From contig CATQHQ010000001.1 of NCBI GenBank assembly GCA_958296005.1, positions 946,134 through 1,010,133 of the forward strand: a stretch of 64,000 nucleotides of DNA. Reading direction: 5' to 3'. Origin of the DNA: Longimicrobiales bacterium (GTDB lineage: Bacteria > Gemmatimonadota > Gemmatimonadetes > Longimicrobiales > Gaopeijiaceae). Position numbers and translations under genes: made by a program. Under the pieces are notes generated by a model, which was not told the origin of the DNA, did no database searches, and saw only the letters and a list, made by a program, of their open reading frames with translations. Shown here one piece after another: positions 8,616 to 16,825 of the stretch (positions are counted from its first letter, which is position 1; every line of letters starts with the position of its first letter).

Positions 8616-9086
8616 CTAGCGCGGCCACGCGGTGAAGACGAAGAGCGGGACCAGGGCCTCCGAGTCCGGCGGCAGCGAGTCGTCGCCGGATTCCCTGCCC
8701 TCGAAGCCCAGATAGGCCAGGATACCGACGCCGCCGACGACCGCCGCGGAGAAGGCGATGCTCCGAGCTGGACTCGACTCCCGCTGCTCCAGACCCAGGA
8801 TCGCGCTCTGATGCAGGACGACCTGCCTGTAGCTGGACGGGGTCTCGAACCGAAAGGCCACCGAATCGCCCCGCACCGCTATGAACCGGCCGCCCAGCTG
8901 ACCCTGGGCACCTTCCGCGAACGCGACCAGGTCGGCCAGGATCTCGGGCTCTACACGCACGCGCACGCGCTGGCTGGGCGACAGGTCTTCGACGACCGCC
9001 GGCCGGTAGGTGGCGCAACCGGCTGCCGCGAGGGTCGCAACGAAGGCGACGACCGGGGGCAGGGGCAGGGAACAAGGCAAGGTCAC
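8616..9086 (-). CDS. Small lipoprotein, SusCD-associated family (copy 1)
   Basis: 156 residues from a GTG start directly after AGGAGGA. A lipoprotein signal ends at LAAAGC (Cys about 24), followed by ATYRP. The middle is beta-rich (GQLGGRFIAVRGDSVAFRFE), then comes ILGLEQRESSPARSIAF, a hydrophobic stretch (AAVVGGVGILAYLGF), an acidic/Pro linker and a short aromatic end. The protein at 21695-22165 has the same length and plan: Cys-x-Tyr-x-Pro start, beta middle, L-E-x-R-S-x-x-R, hydrophobic stretch, acidic linker. They are probably paralogues. Function unknown; the locations beside SusCD pairs suggest an envelope role. Confidence 0.7.
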   Translation of the reverse strand: MTLPCSLPLPPVVAFVATLAAAGCATYRPAVVEDLSPSQRVRVRVEPEILADLVAFAEGAQGQLGGRFIAVRGDSVAFRFETPSSYRQVVLHQSAILGLEQRESSPARSIAFSAAVVGGVGILAYLGFEGRESGDDSLPPDSEALVPLFVFTAWPR

Positions 9087-9102
9087 TCCTCCTGGTAGTG
9101 GC

Positions 9103-9141
9103 GAACGCCCCCGCCAGGGCCGAACCCCGGCGGGGGCGTTC
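9103..9141 (-). terminator. Hairpin terminator after the second susD
   Basis: A 13-bp perfect inverted repeat (GAACGCCCCCGCC / GGCGGGGGCGTTC) begins about 40 bases beyond the susD stop at 9182 and ends before the next minus-strand gene at 9086. No U-run is present. Confidence 0.65.
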
Positions 9142-9181
9142 TGTCTCGTTCAGCGCGAGACGGCTATGCGTTCCGCGCGTA

Positions 9182-10534
9182 TTAGGTGCAGGCTGCCGAG
9201 TTCTGGATCTCGGGGTTGAGGGTGCACTCGATCTCCGGGATCGGCAGGCAGGAGACGCGAGGCGAGGCGCCGGGACCGATCAGCGTGCCGCCGTTCTGGA
9301 ACGGGTGATTCCAGCGGCCCAGGTCCCAGAGGCGCCGTCCTTCCATCCACAGGGTCAGGTAGCGCTCCCGGTCGAGGATCGACCATGCGTCGTCCATCGC
9401 GTTGGGGTACTCCAGCGCGCCCGCGTTGGCGGGCTGCTCGATCGGGTCCAGGTCGTAGTGGGCCCGGAGCTCGTTGATCTTGGCGGTGAACGTCGCCAAG
9501 TCGTTGCTCATCAGCGCTGCTTCGGCCTCGATGAGGCGCATCTCCTTCCCCGAAACGACGGCGACGTCGGAGCCGGCCTCGTTGTACTTGTCCTGCCGGT
9601 AGTGAGCCGTCAGCCCGTCGGCGCCCTGATGAGCGCCGCTGCCCTGGCCCGTGCAGGTTCCCGTGGGCGTGACCCCCATATCCGGGTCGGGAGGCAGGTT
9701 GGTGTCGTTCCATTGGCCGCAGATCGTGTACGGCGCCCTGGGATCGCCGTCGTAGACCGTCTGGGCCGGCGTCGCCCACACGCCGACTTCCGCCCGGCCC
9801 CAGGACTCGTTCCAGATCACGTTGCTGTTGGCCGTCAGGTGGTAGATTGCGTTGTGCACGAACTCCGTCGGCACCATCGACGCCGACTGGGCGGCCGCGG
9901 TCCAGTTGCCCAGCCCGACCTGGGCCTGGGCGATACCGCCGTGAGCTGCGGTGACGAAGTTCGTGGCGCCCGCCGCGCTTCCGATGGTGACTGCCTGGTT
10001 GAAGGCGGCGATGGCGCTGTCGAACGCTGCCGTCCTGGGCTGCAGCGGACCTATGTCGTACGTCACTTCGCAGAAGTTCTCGCCCAGCATTCGGTGGGCC
10101 GAGCCCATGAGAACGAACAGCCGAGCCGCGCCGTCGAAGGAATTGGCGTCTCCCTCCAGTACGTTCTGAAGCCTCTCCCAGGCGCCGCCGGCCGCCCATG
10201 CGGCCTCGTGAGCCTGCTCCCAGGCGGTCTCCACGTCTCCGTCCTCGGAGTCGATGACGCCTCGCCGGTACTTGCCTGTCGTGAAGTAGCTGCCAGTGCC
10301 GGCCAGGTCGTCGGTAAGGCGGGCGATGTCGAAGGAGTAGTCGTCCACGATGTCGTTGAACTCCGCCGATGCGCCGGAAACGATGATCGGCATCAGTTCC
10401 CGCGTGTTGAGGTCCTCGTCCAGGATGCGACCGGGGTTGAGCACCTCCAAGTCGCAGGCGGAGAGGAGGAGGGCGCCGAAGGCCGCGGAGGCGAACGCCG
10501 AGCCGAGCCTTGTCTTCCGGTTGATTGCTGTCAT
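9182..10534 (-). CDS. SusD/RagB family nutrient-binding outer-membrane lipoprotein (pair 2)
   Basis: 450 residues. Two ATGs lie close together. The second (10534) is chosen because AGGAGG is six bases before it, whereas it abuts the first (10540). A lipoprotein signal ends at LLSAC, then DLEVLNPGRILDEDLNTREL. The usual SusD C-terminal helices are present (WSILDRERYLTLWMEGRRLW). It starts 14 bases after its susC. Role as for pair 1: surface capture of a ligand for the SusC channel. Ligand unknown. Confidence 0.92.
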   Translation of the reverse strand: MTAINRKTRLGSAFASAAFGALLLSACDLEVLNPGRILDEDLNTRELMPIIVSGASAEFNDIVDDYSFDIARLTDDLAGTGSYFTTGKYRRGVIDSEDGDVETAWEQAHEAAWAAGGAWERLQNVLEGDANSFDGAARLFVLMGSAHRMLGENFCEVTYDIGPLQPRTAAFDSAIAAFNQAVTIGSAAGATNFVTAAHGGIAQAQVGLGNWTAAAQSASMVPTEFVHNAIYHLTANSNVIWNESWGRAEVGVWATPAQTVYDGDPRAPYTICGQWNDTNLPPDPDMGVTPTGTCTGQGSGAHQGADGLTAHYRQDKYNEAGSDVAVVSGKEMRLIEAEAALMSNDLATFTAKINELRAHYDLDPIEQPANAGALEYPNAMDDAWSILDRERYLTLWMEGRRLWDLGRWNHPFQNGGTLIGPGASPRVSCLPIPEIECTLNPEIQNSAACT

Positions 10535-10548
10535 CTCCATCCTCCTCA

Positions 10549-13461
10549 TCAGAAGTTGAAGGACATGTTGAGAATGAAGACCCGCGGCGGCGCCATGTTG
10601 TAGTACTCGTTCGGCGTCGAGTCGCCGAAGCCGTTGTCGTTGGCCTCCGGGTCCAAGCCCCTGTAGTCCGTGAAGGTCAGCAGGTTCTTCCCGGAGATCC
10701 CGATCTGGGCGCTTCGGGTGCCTGGAACCAAGCCTTCCGGAAGTCTGTAGGTGAGCGACGCCGAGCGAAGCTTGAAGAAGTCCGCTAGGTCGGTCCACAT
10801 CCCTTGGTCCGAGTACGGTCCCACGCAGCGAGCCACCTCGGCGGCGGTCAGGGACGAGCGGTCGCCGCCGTTGTACCAGGTGTCCTGAATGCCCGGACAC
10901 CCGTCGCCGGGCCAGACTCGTCTGCGGACGTTCTGATAGGCGATGCCGATCGGCCTCACCATCCCGTACTGTCCTTCGCCCACGAGGTCGAGGGTAAGGT
11001 CGTGCCACAGGGTCAGTCGAGTGGTGATGCCCAGGGTCGACGTCGGGAACAAGTTGCCGATGTAGCCCTTCTCGTAGTCGGGCAGTTCGCCCACGGCGTC
11101 TGGGTTCTGAAGGATGTCGTCCCACCGAATCCACAGTGGGTAGCCCAGCTGGCGGCTGGTGCCCAGGTCCTCGAGGGGACCCAGGTCCGTGATCTCGCTG
11201 TCGTTGGTGGTGTAGTTGAACCCCACGTCCCACTCAACGTTGTCCGTTCTAACTGGAACGAAGTGCAGGACCGTCTCGGTTCCCCAGTTCTTCACCTCGC
11301 CGAGGTTGTACCAAGTGGCTTCTTCCGTACCGCCCGACGGCGCCTCCTGGACGCCTATCAGCGCTTCCCTGGTCGTCTGGTCGAACATCGTGAACTCGAC
11401 CGAGACCCTGCCGCCGAGGAAGGATGCGTCCCCTCCGAACTCCAGCTCCTCCGAAATTTCGGGACCTAGGTCGGCGTTCCCCAGGTTCGCGATGATCACG
11501 GCGGGCACCTGTTCGTCTGCGGAGGTCGCTTCGTACGTCCGCTTGGCGTCGAAGGCGCCGGGGGCCTTCCCCGACTGTCCCCAAGCCGCTCGAAGCTTGA
11601 AGGAATCGACCCAGTCGAAGGAGAAAAAGCTCTCGTCGGAGATCAGGTACGATCCCTGAACCTTCGGGTATGCGGCCAACCCGAAGCCTTCGCCGAAGGT
11701 GCTGAAGCCGTCCCAGCGGACGCCGCCGGTGAGGAACAGCTTGTCCCGGAACCCGACGACCTCCTGAATGAAGAAGCCCCCGCTGCGGAGCGTGACCCGG
11801 TTCTCGAACACTCGCGGGTTGTTGCCGTCGCCCAGAACCTGCTCTCCGGGTCCCGCAAAGAGTTCGTCGAACCCGTTGAGGGCGTAGCTGAACTCTTCGT
11901 AGATCTGCCCGCCCCAGGAGAAGCTCGACGAGACGACCTCAAACGGACTGTAGGTGAACGTGCCGCTGTAGTCGAACGTGAGGTTCCGGTCGAACTGCTG
12001 GTCGATCTCCCGATCGCCCGTGGCCTCCTCGTAGAACCCCCAGCCCTTGAAGTCGATGAAGTCGGAAGACGTGTAGTCGACTCCAACGTTCAGTCGATGC
12101 GAGAAGTCGGCGGTGGGCGACCAGTTGACGGCCAAGCCAGTAATGTACTGGTCTATGTGGGTGAAGATGTCGTTGTCCAGGACGAGCGAGTCGTCGTTGC
12201 CGGGCGTGTAGCCGCGGGGGCCGCGAAGCACGTTCAAGTAGAGCCCCGAGGCGTTGTTGCCGTTGGGAATCCACGTGATGTTCCTGCGGGCGTAGTGGCT
12301 GTTGAGGCGGATGTCCAACCCCTGCATCGGCTGGAAGGAGACGTTGGCCCGGACGTTGTAGTTGTCTGCGCCCTGGGGGTTCACGACGCCCTTCCGGTCG
12401 CCGAACTGGCCGGAGACGAAGTACGTGGCCGTCTCGCCTCCGCCGCGCACGCTCAGGTTGTAGACTTGGTGGTGAGCGTTGCGGAACCAGCTGTTGTTGG
12501 CGGGGCATCCCGGCTCGTCGACGCCGGTCGTGCCGGTAGCGTGGTTCAGGATGTTCGGATCCCGGCACGTGTTCAAGAACAGGCCGGACGGGTTGACGGC
12601 CGCCGGTGGCCCTTGGTGAGGCATGACGCTTACCCCCTGCTCCACGCCGAACCGCCACGCCGGCGCCCCCGCCACGCCGCGCTTGGTGAAGATCTGGATC
12701 ACGCCGCCCGACGCCTCGGTGCCGTAGAGGGTCGTGGCCGCCGGACCCTTGATCACCTCCATTCGATCGATGTCCGCCGGGTTGATCATGTCCAGCGCAC
12801 CGGGGGTCTGGGCGCCTTCGTCGTCGGAGCCGATGGGACTGCTCTCGATCCGCACGCCGTCCACGTAGATCAGGGGGTTGTTCCCCTGCGTCATGGAGTT
12901 GTTGCCCCGGAGGCGGATCTGACTGGCCGCTCCCACCTGGCCGCTGTGGTCGTTGACCTGGATGCCGGTGGTGCGCCCTTGGAGCACGTCGCCCATGTCG
13001 GTGACGGCGGTGAGCTCGATGTCGGTGGAGCTGATCGCGCTGATGGCGTTGCCGACCTCCCGTCGCCGTGCTTGCCCCGCGGTGCCGGTGACGACGACCC
13101 CTTCAAGGGCCAGCGCCTCCTCCCGGATGTTGAAGTCGGCCGTAGCGGCGCCTTCCGCCGGAACCGTGACCGTGATCTCCTCGCTGCCGTAGCCGATGAG
13201 ATCGACCCGCACCGTGTGCTGGCCGGCTGGCACGTTGAGGATCAGGTACCGACCGACGTTGTTGGCCAGTCCCCCGAATTCGGTGCCCGGGATCGACACC
13301 TGGGCACCTGCGAGCGGTGCCAAGCTGACGGCGTTCCGGACGGCTCCGGTCACCGTGCCTGTCTGAGCCGCGACCTCGCCCGCCGTCCCGGCAAGGACGA
13401 GAGCAAGTGCCGCGCTGCACCCCGCCGTTAGCGAGGCGCTTCCGAACCCTACTGGTCGCAT
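10549..13461 (-). CDS. SusC/RagA-type TonB-linked outer-membrane transporter (pair 2)
   Basis: 970 residues. The signal peptide ends around EVAAQ (about 33). The carboxypeptidase-regulatory domain runs about 35-115 (GTVTGAVRNAVSLAPLAGAQ). The plug runs from LEGVVVTGTAGQARRREVG to TTLYGTEASGGVIQIFTKRG. The barrel ends in NMSFNF with a terminal Phe. A strong Shine-Dalgarno (AAGGAGG) sits five bases before the ATG. It pairs with the SusD encoded directly downstream. The plug segments are close to pair 1, but the barrel loops differ, so the ligand probably differs too. Confidence 0.94.
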   Translation of the reverse strand: MRPVGFGSASLTAGCSAALALVLAGTAGEVAAQTGTVTGAVRNAVSLAPLAGAQVSIPGTEFGGLANNVGRYLILNVPAGQHTVRVDLIGYGSEEITVTVPAEGAATADFNIREEALALEGVVVTGTAGQARRREVGNAISAISSTDIELTAVTDMGDVLQGRTTGIQVNDHSGQVGAASQIRLRGNNSMTQGNNPLIYVDGVRIESSPIGSDDEGAQTPGALDMINPADIDRMEVIKGPAATTLYGTEASGGVIQIFTKRGVAGAPAWRFGVEQGVSVMPHQGPPAAVNPSGLFLNTCRDPNILNHATGTTGVDEPGCPANNSWFRNAHHQVYNLSVRGGGETATYFVSGQFGDRKGVVNPQGADNYNVRANVSFQPMQGLDIRLNSHYARRNITWIPNGNNASGLYLNVLRGPRGYTPGNDDSLVLDNDIFTHIDQYITGLAVNWSPTADFSHRLNVGVDYTSSDFIDFKGWGFYEEATGDREIDQQFDRNLTFDYSGTFTYSPFEVVSSSFSWGGQIYEEFSYALNGFDELFAGPGEQVLGDGNNPRVFENRVTLRSGGFFIQEVVGFRDKLFLTGGVRWDGFSTFGEGFGLAAYPKVQGSYLISDESFFSFDWVDSFKLRAAWGQSGKAPGAFDAKRTYEATSADEQVPAVIIANLGNADLGPEISEELEFGGDASFLGGRVSVEFTMFDQTTREALIGVQEAPSGGTEEATWYNLGEVKNWGTETVLHFVPVRTDNVEWDVGFNYTTNDSEITDLGPLEDLGTSRQLGYPLWIRWDDILQNPDAVGELPDYEKGYIGNLFPTSTLGITTRLTLWHDLTLDLVGEGQYGMVRPIGIAYQNVRRRVWPGDGCPGIQDTWYNGGDRSSLTAAEVARCVGPYSDQGMWTDLADFFKLRSASLTYRLPEGLVPGTRSAQIGISGKNLLTFTDYRGLDPEANDNGFGDSTPNEYYNMAPPRVFILNMSFNF

Positions 13462-13707
13462 GGGTCCTCCTTCTGACTACGGAAGCAGAATCGTCAGCTG
13501 CCTCCTGGTTCTACCACACCGCTCGACTTCTTCGAACAGTGCGTTGATTACCTTAGGTGCCCGCACCGAAGCCCCAGTGCCCATCCAGCCGATCCGATGC
13601 GTCATCTCCGCCGCCATGCCCCATAGTGGGGGCCGAACAACGAGGGCGCAAGCGACCCCGAAGATCGCCGCCCGCCGTCGTCCGTGCTCCGTCCCGCCGG
13701 CTCTGCT

Positions 13708-14394
13708 CTAGTTCCGCCGCGTCACGGCGCAGTTGGCCAGCGTCCTGCACGCCACCCGGTGCGTCGCCCGGTCGCTCTCCGGCACGGCCAGGATCGACAC
13801 CGCCGCCACGGCCTCCCGCACGTCCACCGTCAGAGGCGGGCGGAAGGTGATCTGCACGCGCCACCGCCGGCGACCGTCGTCCTCGTACTGCTCCAGCCGT
13901 CCGCTGTCGATCCACGGCACCGCTCGGAGTTCCCGGTTCAGCACCGAGACCTCGCCCTGCGTGCGGGGGCCGGTCCCCAGCGACAGCGACAGGGTTTCGT
14001 CGGAGAACGGGTGGTTCTCCCGCCAGCGGTTCACCGCGGCGTTCACCCTCCGCCAGTCCGCGCCCGTGTCCAAGAGGAGCTGGGCGTAGTCCCGCAACAG
14101 GAACTCGTTGTGCTTGGCCCCGGACTCCAGTGCGTCCTCGAAGTGGGCGACGAGCCCCTGCCCGTCCCCCTCGACCATCGACTGGACCCCCTCCAGGAAG
14201 TCGGTGTCGGGGTCGGCAGGGTTCACCTGGGATACGACGTCCGTCATGTCGGCCCACTGCGGGCTGCTCCAGTCCACCGGCTCGCCGGTCCGAGCTAGGT
14301 GGCATTCCCGCAGCCCGACGAGCGTCCCAACCCCGTAGATCACGAAGAGGATGCGGTAGCGCTGGAAGACCTGTCGAAAGCGGCGGCCTGACAC
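13708..14394 (-). CDS. Membrane-anchored protein of unknown function
   Basis: 228 residues from a GTG one base after the stop of the upstream gene, so the two are translationally linked. One membrane segment lies at about 13-30 (ILFVIYGVGTLVGL). The rest is predicted soluble, mixed alpha-helical to about residue 130 (VNPADPDTDFLEGVQSMVEG, EFLLRDYAQLLLD, TPR-like in feel), then beta (RRWRVQITFRPPLTVDVREA). No family is recognised. The gene ends the group 15478-13708, and a region of about 246 bases with no gene separates it from susC pair 2. Confidence 0.65.
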   Translation of the reverse strand: MSGRRFRQVFQRYRILFVIYGVGTLVGLRECHLARTGEPVDWSSPQWADMTDVVSQVNPADPDTDFLEGVQSMVEGDGQGLVAHFEDALESGAKHNEFLLRDYAQLLLDTGADWRRVNAAVNRWRENHPFSDETLSLSLGTGPRTQGEVSVLNRELRAVPWIDSGRLEQYEDDGRRRWRVQITFRPPLTVDVREAVAAVSILAVPESDRATHRVACRTLANCAVTRRN

Positions 14395-14395
14395 C

Positions 14396-15478
14396 CTACA
14401 GCCCTTCCTGCACCTGCTTGTCGCGCACCTTCCAGATGAACGAGTCCACGTAGTAATGGAGGAGGGCGTAGGCGTAGAGCATCATCTGGGACCAGAGCTC
14501 GTAGCCGCCGGCGTAGTCGAGGGCCGGGATGTTGAACTGGGGGATGGCGGGGTAGGGTGCGAAGTTGACGACGCCGAACCCGAATTCGTCCAGAGGGCGG
14601 TTGATGAGCAGCTGGAAGGCGACGGCGTAGGCCCCGCCCAGGATCAGGAACCAGCGGAGGCGGCCGGACCCCACGAGTCGGCTCCAGAGGCCGGGCCGGG
14701 ACGCCCCCGTGGCCGCGGACCGTCGCATGAAGGCGTACACCATGACCATGTACTGGACGCCGTGCATCAAGCGGTGGGCGACGGCGTAGAGGAGGATCGA
14801 GTTGGTGTGCCACGCCACGTAGTACCATAGGAAGTAGCTGGCGGCGATGAAGCCGTACTTGACGGGGTTGATCGACCCGCCGGAACGGACGGTTCTGCGA
14901 AGGTGCGCCAAGTACACGACGGCGTAGACGGCAACCACCACCCAGCTGGCGATCAGCAGTCCCTCCACGAACCCAGCCGAAATCGGCACGTGCATCCGGT
15001 GCAGCTCGCGGATCCACAAGAAGCGGAACATCGGCGCCTGGAGGAACATGTTCCCGTAGAGGATCCAGTGGAGGGCCAGGTCGTAGCGGCGAGTGACGGC
15101 TAGGCCGGTGCCGGCCTTGAAGTCGTAGACCCGGCTGAAGCCGTGCTGCTGCATGATGCTGTGCTGGTGGTCCCAGGCGGAGACCAGCAGCAGCAGGGTG
15201 ATTGGCGCCCAGATCAGCCCGGCGGCGGTCAGCGAGAAGATGGCGACGGGACCGACGACGAGCCGCGTCCTGAAGCGCTCCCACACTTCCGGCATCCCGT
15301 AGCTGCGGACCCAGGTGGCGTAGTGGTGGGGCGTGGTCACCCACAGGTTGATCGACGCCACGGCCACGTACGGAAGCCAAGCTTGGAAGCCCAGCGCCAG
15401 CGCCACCGCCGCGAACGGCAGTCCCAGGAACCAGATCGAATCGGCCTTGGGGCTGAGGATGTAGCCGGTCTTGAACAT
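14396..15478 (-). CDS. His-rich polytopic membrane protein of unknown function
   Basis: 360 residues if started at the ATG at 15478 (MFKTGY). An in-frame ATG at 15580 would add 34 low-complexity residues; neither has a clear Shine-Dalgarno. About eight hydrophobic segments. Conserved-looking His clusters lie near membrane edges: TTPHHYATW, WDHQHSIMQQHGF, HRMH, WHTN, HRLMHGVQY and LHYYVDSFIW. Such clusters are typical of membrane metalloenzymes (for example di-iron desaturase/hydroxylase types), but the family is not identified, so any catalytic role is inference. It is followed after one base by the 228-residue membrane-anchored protein. Confidence 0.7.
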   Translation of the reverse strand: MFKTGYILSPKADSIWFLGLPFAAVALALGFQAWLPYVAVASINLWVTTPHHYATWVRSYGMPEVWERFRTRLVVGPVAIFSLTAAGLIWAPITLLLLVSAWDHQHSIMQQHGFSRVYDFKAGTGLAVTRRYDLALHWILYGNMFLQAPMFRFLWIRELHRMHVPISAGFVEGLLIASWVVVAVYAVVYLAHLRRTVRSGGSINPVKYGFIAASYFLWYYVAWHTNSILLYAVAHRLMHGVQYMVMVYAFMRRSAATGASRPGLWSRLVGSGRLRWFLILGGAYAVAFQLLINRPLDEFGFGVVNFAPYPAIPQFNIPALDYAGGYELWSQMMLYAYALLHYYVDSFIWKVRDKQVQEGL

Positions 15479-15823
15479 GGCGGAAGGGTAGGCCGGGAGC
15501 CCGGCGACGAGCAAGGCGGGGAGCCCCGCGGTCGTGGGGTTTGTGGGGGCGGAAGTGTCCTGTTCGCCTTGTGGTCGCATACTGCGGTGCCGGCGACGGC
15601 TCCGCGTCCCGATCTCTTCCCGTGCCCTAAAGGGATCGTACATCGTGAGATTCGTGGCCCGATCGGCCGTCCGCTTTCGTCGCTTGGCGCGCACGCTCGC
15701 ATGAAACGCGATGCCGGTGTTCGCAGGGGCGGCGTTGATCGCGATCTCCGCGGAAGCGTACTTGCGTGCGCAAGGGAGGTTCGCAGCGACTTCCTGAACA
15801 CTTCCGAGACCTCCTCCCCCCCG
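15479..15823. other. Region without an intact gene between the His-rich membrane protein and the SGNH remnant
   Basis: No intact ORF with coding character is seen. The right end (from about 15760) may hold more of the decayed plus-strand SGNH gene. The left end holds the unknown promoter of the minus-strand membrane gene and its alternative start at 15580. Confidence 0.5.
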
Positions 15824-16207
15824 ATGGTCTGGAACGACCTCGAGATGTCCAAGTTCTTCGCCGAAGACGATCTTCACCCGATCTTTGAGGACGCGCTGGA
15901 TTACACAGCCTTTGGGTTGGCGCAGTTCAAGGTGCGCGCCGACCGGGACGGCACCCAACTGGTTGTGCTCGCCTCGCACGCATTTCGGCAGAGAGACCGC
16001 AAGTTGTTCGAGCGGCTGAGCGAGATGTCGGCGGCGGTCGACGTTCCCGTCGTCGACCAAGCCGACTACATCCTGCGGCAGGGCGCAGAGCTTGCAGATG
16101 CTCAATGGGTGCACGACGGCCACTGGAACGTCGCGGGTCACCGCTGGGCGGCGGAGGCTCTGCTGGAGTACGTCGAGGACCATCAGGGAGTTTGCGCCAG
16201 GGGCTAG
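15824..16207 (+). pseudogene. C-terminal remnant of an SGNH/GDSL-type hydrolase
   Basis: About 127 residues from MVWNDLEMSK to the stop look like a genuine protein end: a beta strand (GTQLVVLASHAF), then VPVVDQADYIL, and the SGNH Asp/His block DGHWNVAGHRWAAEALL. The N-terminal half with the GDS nucleophile is missing. Upstream, the same frame runs into sequence with no SGNH character, so this is a 5'-truncated gene, probably not made. The homologous fold at 410-1447 is a different subfamily. Confidence 0.6.
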
Positions 16208-16309
16208 AGCCCCGCGCAGTTGTTCCAGCCGCACGATCGCCGCAAACTACGAAGCGTGCGACAGCGTTCGCGGTTCGTGCCTGCTCCCCACCACCCAGGA
16301 TCGTCCACC

Positions 16310-16705
16310 ATGCTGCTCTTCGCGGCTCACTCGGGTCTTCGCTTCCTCGTCCTCGTCGGGGGCCTCTTCGTCGTCCTCTACGCCACAGTCGGGTTCTTGG
16401 GCAAGCGGGAGTATTCCCGAGCGATGGCCCGGCTGGCCTCCGTCTTCGCGGGCCTAATCCACCTGCAGGTCGTGATCGGCGCGGCCGTTCTCTTCACTCG
16501 ACCGTTCCACAGCCAGCTCATCGGCCACTTCTTCATGATGCTGGCCGCAGCCGCAGTAGCCCAGTTCACCAGTTCCGTGGTCAAGCGCCGTCCGCAGGAG
16601 GTCAAGAGCTATGGTCCCCATCTGGTCGGAGCGCTGCTGGCCCTGGCCTTCATGGCGATGGGGATCATGGCGATCGGTCGGGGAGTGCTCGAGAGCACGG
16701 TTTGA
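16310..16705 (+). CDS. Four-helix membrane protein (cytochrome b-like 'HSGLR' family)
   Basis: 131 residues with four hydrophobic helices. Each helix carries a His or lies near one: HSGLR in helix 1, LIHLQVVIGAAV in helix 2, IGHFFMM in helix 3 and YGPHLVGALL before helix 4. This layout resembles small four-helix proteins of Bacteroidota-type genomes often labelled cytochrome B, with possible haem ligation by His. The ATG at 16310 is chosen because the protein begins at the first helix; an upstream TTG-type extension has no coding character. Not in an operon. Function unproven. Confidence 0.65.
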   Translation: MLLFAAHSGLRFLVLVGGLFVVLYATVGFLGKREYSRAMARLASVFAGLIHLQVVIGAAVLFTRPFHSQLIGHFFMMLAAAAVAQFTSSVVKRRPQEVKSYGPHLVGALLALAFMAMGIMAIGRGVLESTV

Positions 16706-16758
16706 CGGCCCTGCCCGGCCGCCCTCCTCCCAGAAATGCAGCCCTCCCGGGAACGCAA

Positions 16759-16799
16759 CGAGCCCGGACCAGCCGCCTGTCGCGACCGGCCCGGGCTCG
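16759..16799 (-). terminator. Hairpin terminator after the third susD
   Basis: Inverted repeat CGAGCCCGG / CCGGGCTCG, 9 bp, starting 27 bases beyond the susD stop at 16826. It lies between the convergent four-helix gene and susD, and may serve both strands. No U-run. Confidence 0.55.
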
Positions 16800-16825
16800 G
16801 GGCTTGCTTGTTGCGCGGGCTGGGG

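Noticed and set aside
9182..11233. Upstream extension of the second SusD frame to 683 codons.
   Set aside because: The extra 230 residues lie inside susC in another frame and have no coding character. AGGAGG and a lipoprotein signal mark the start at 10534.
13462..13707. Gene or RNA in the spacer between susC pair 2 and the 228-residue protein gene.
   Set aside because: Short plus-strand frames there are Arg/Pro-rich shadows. A TTCGAA-N17-TAGAAC pair upstream of susC 2 is too weak to call a promoter, and no RNA fold stood out.
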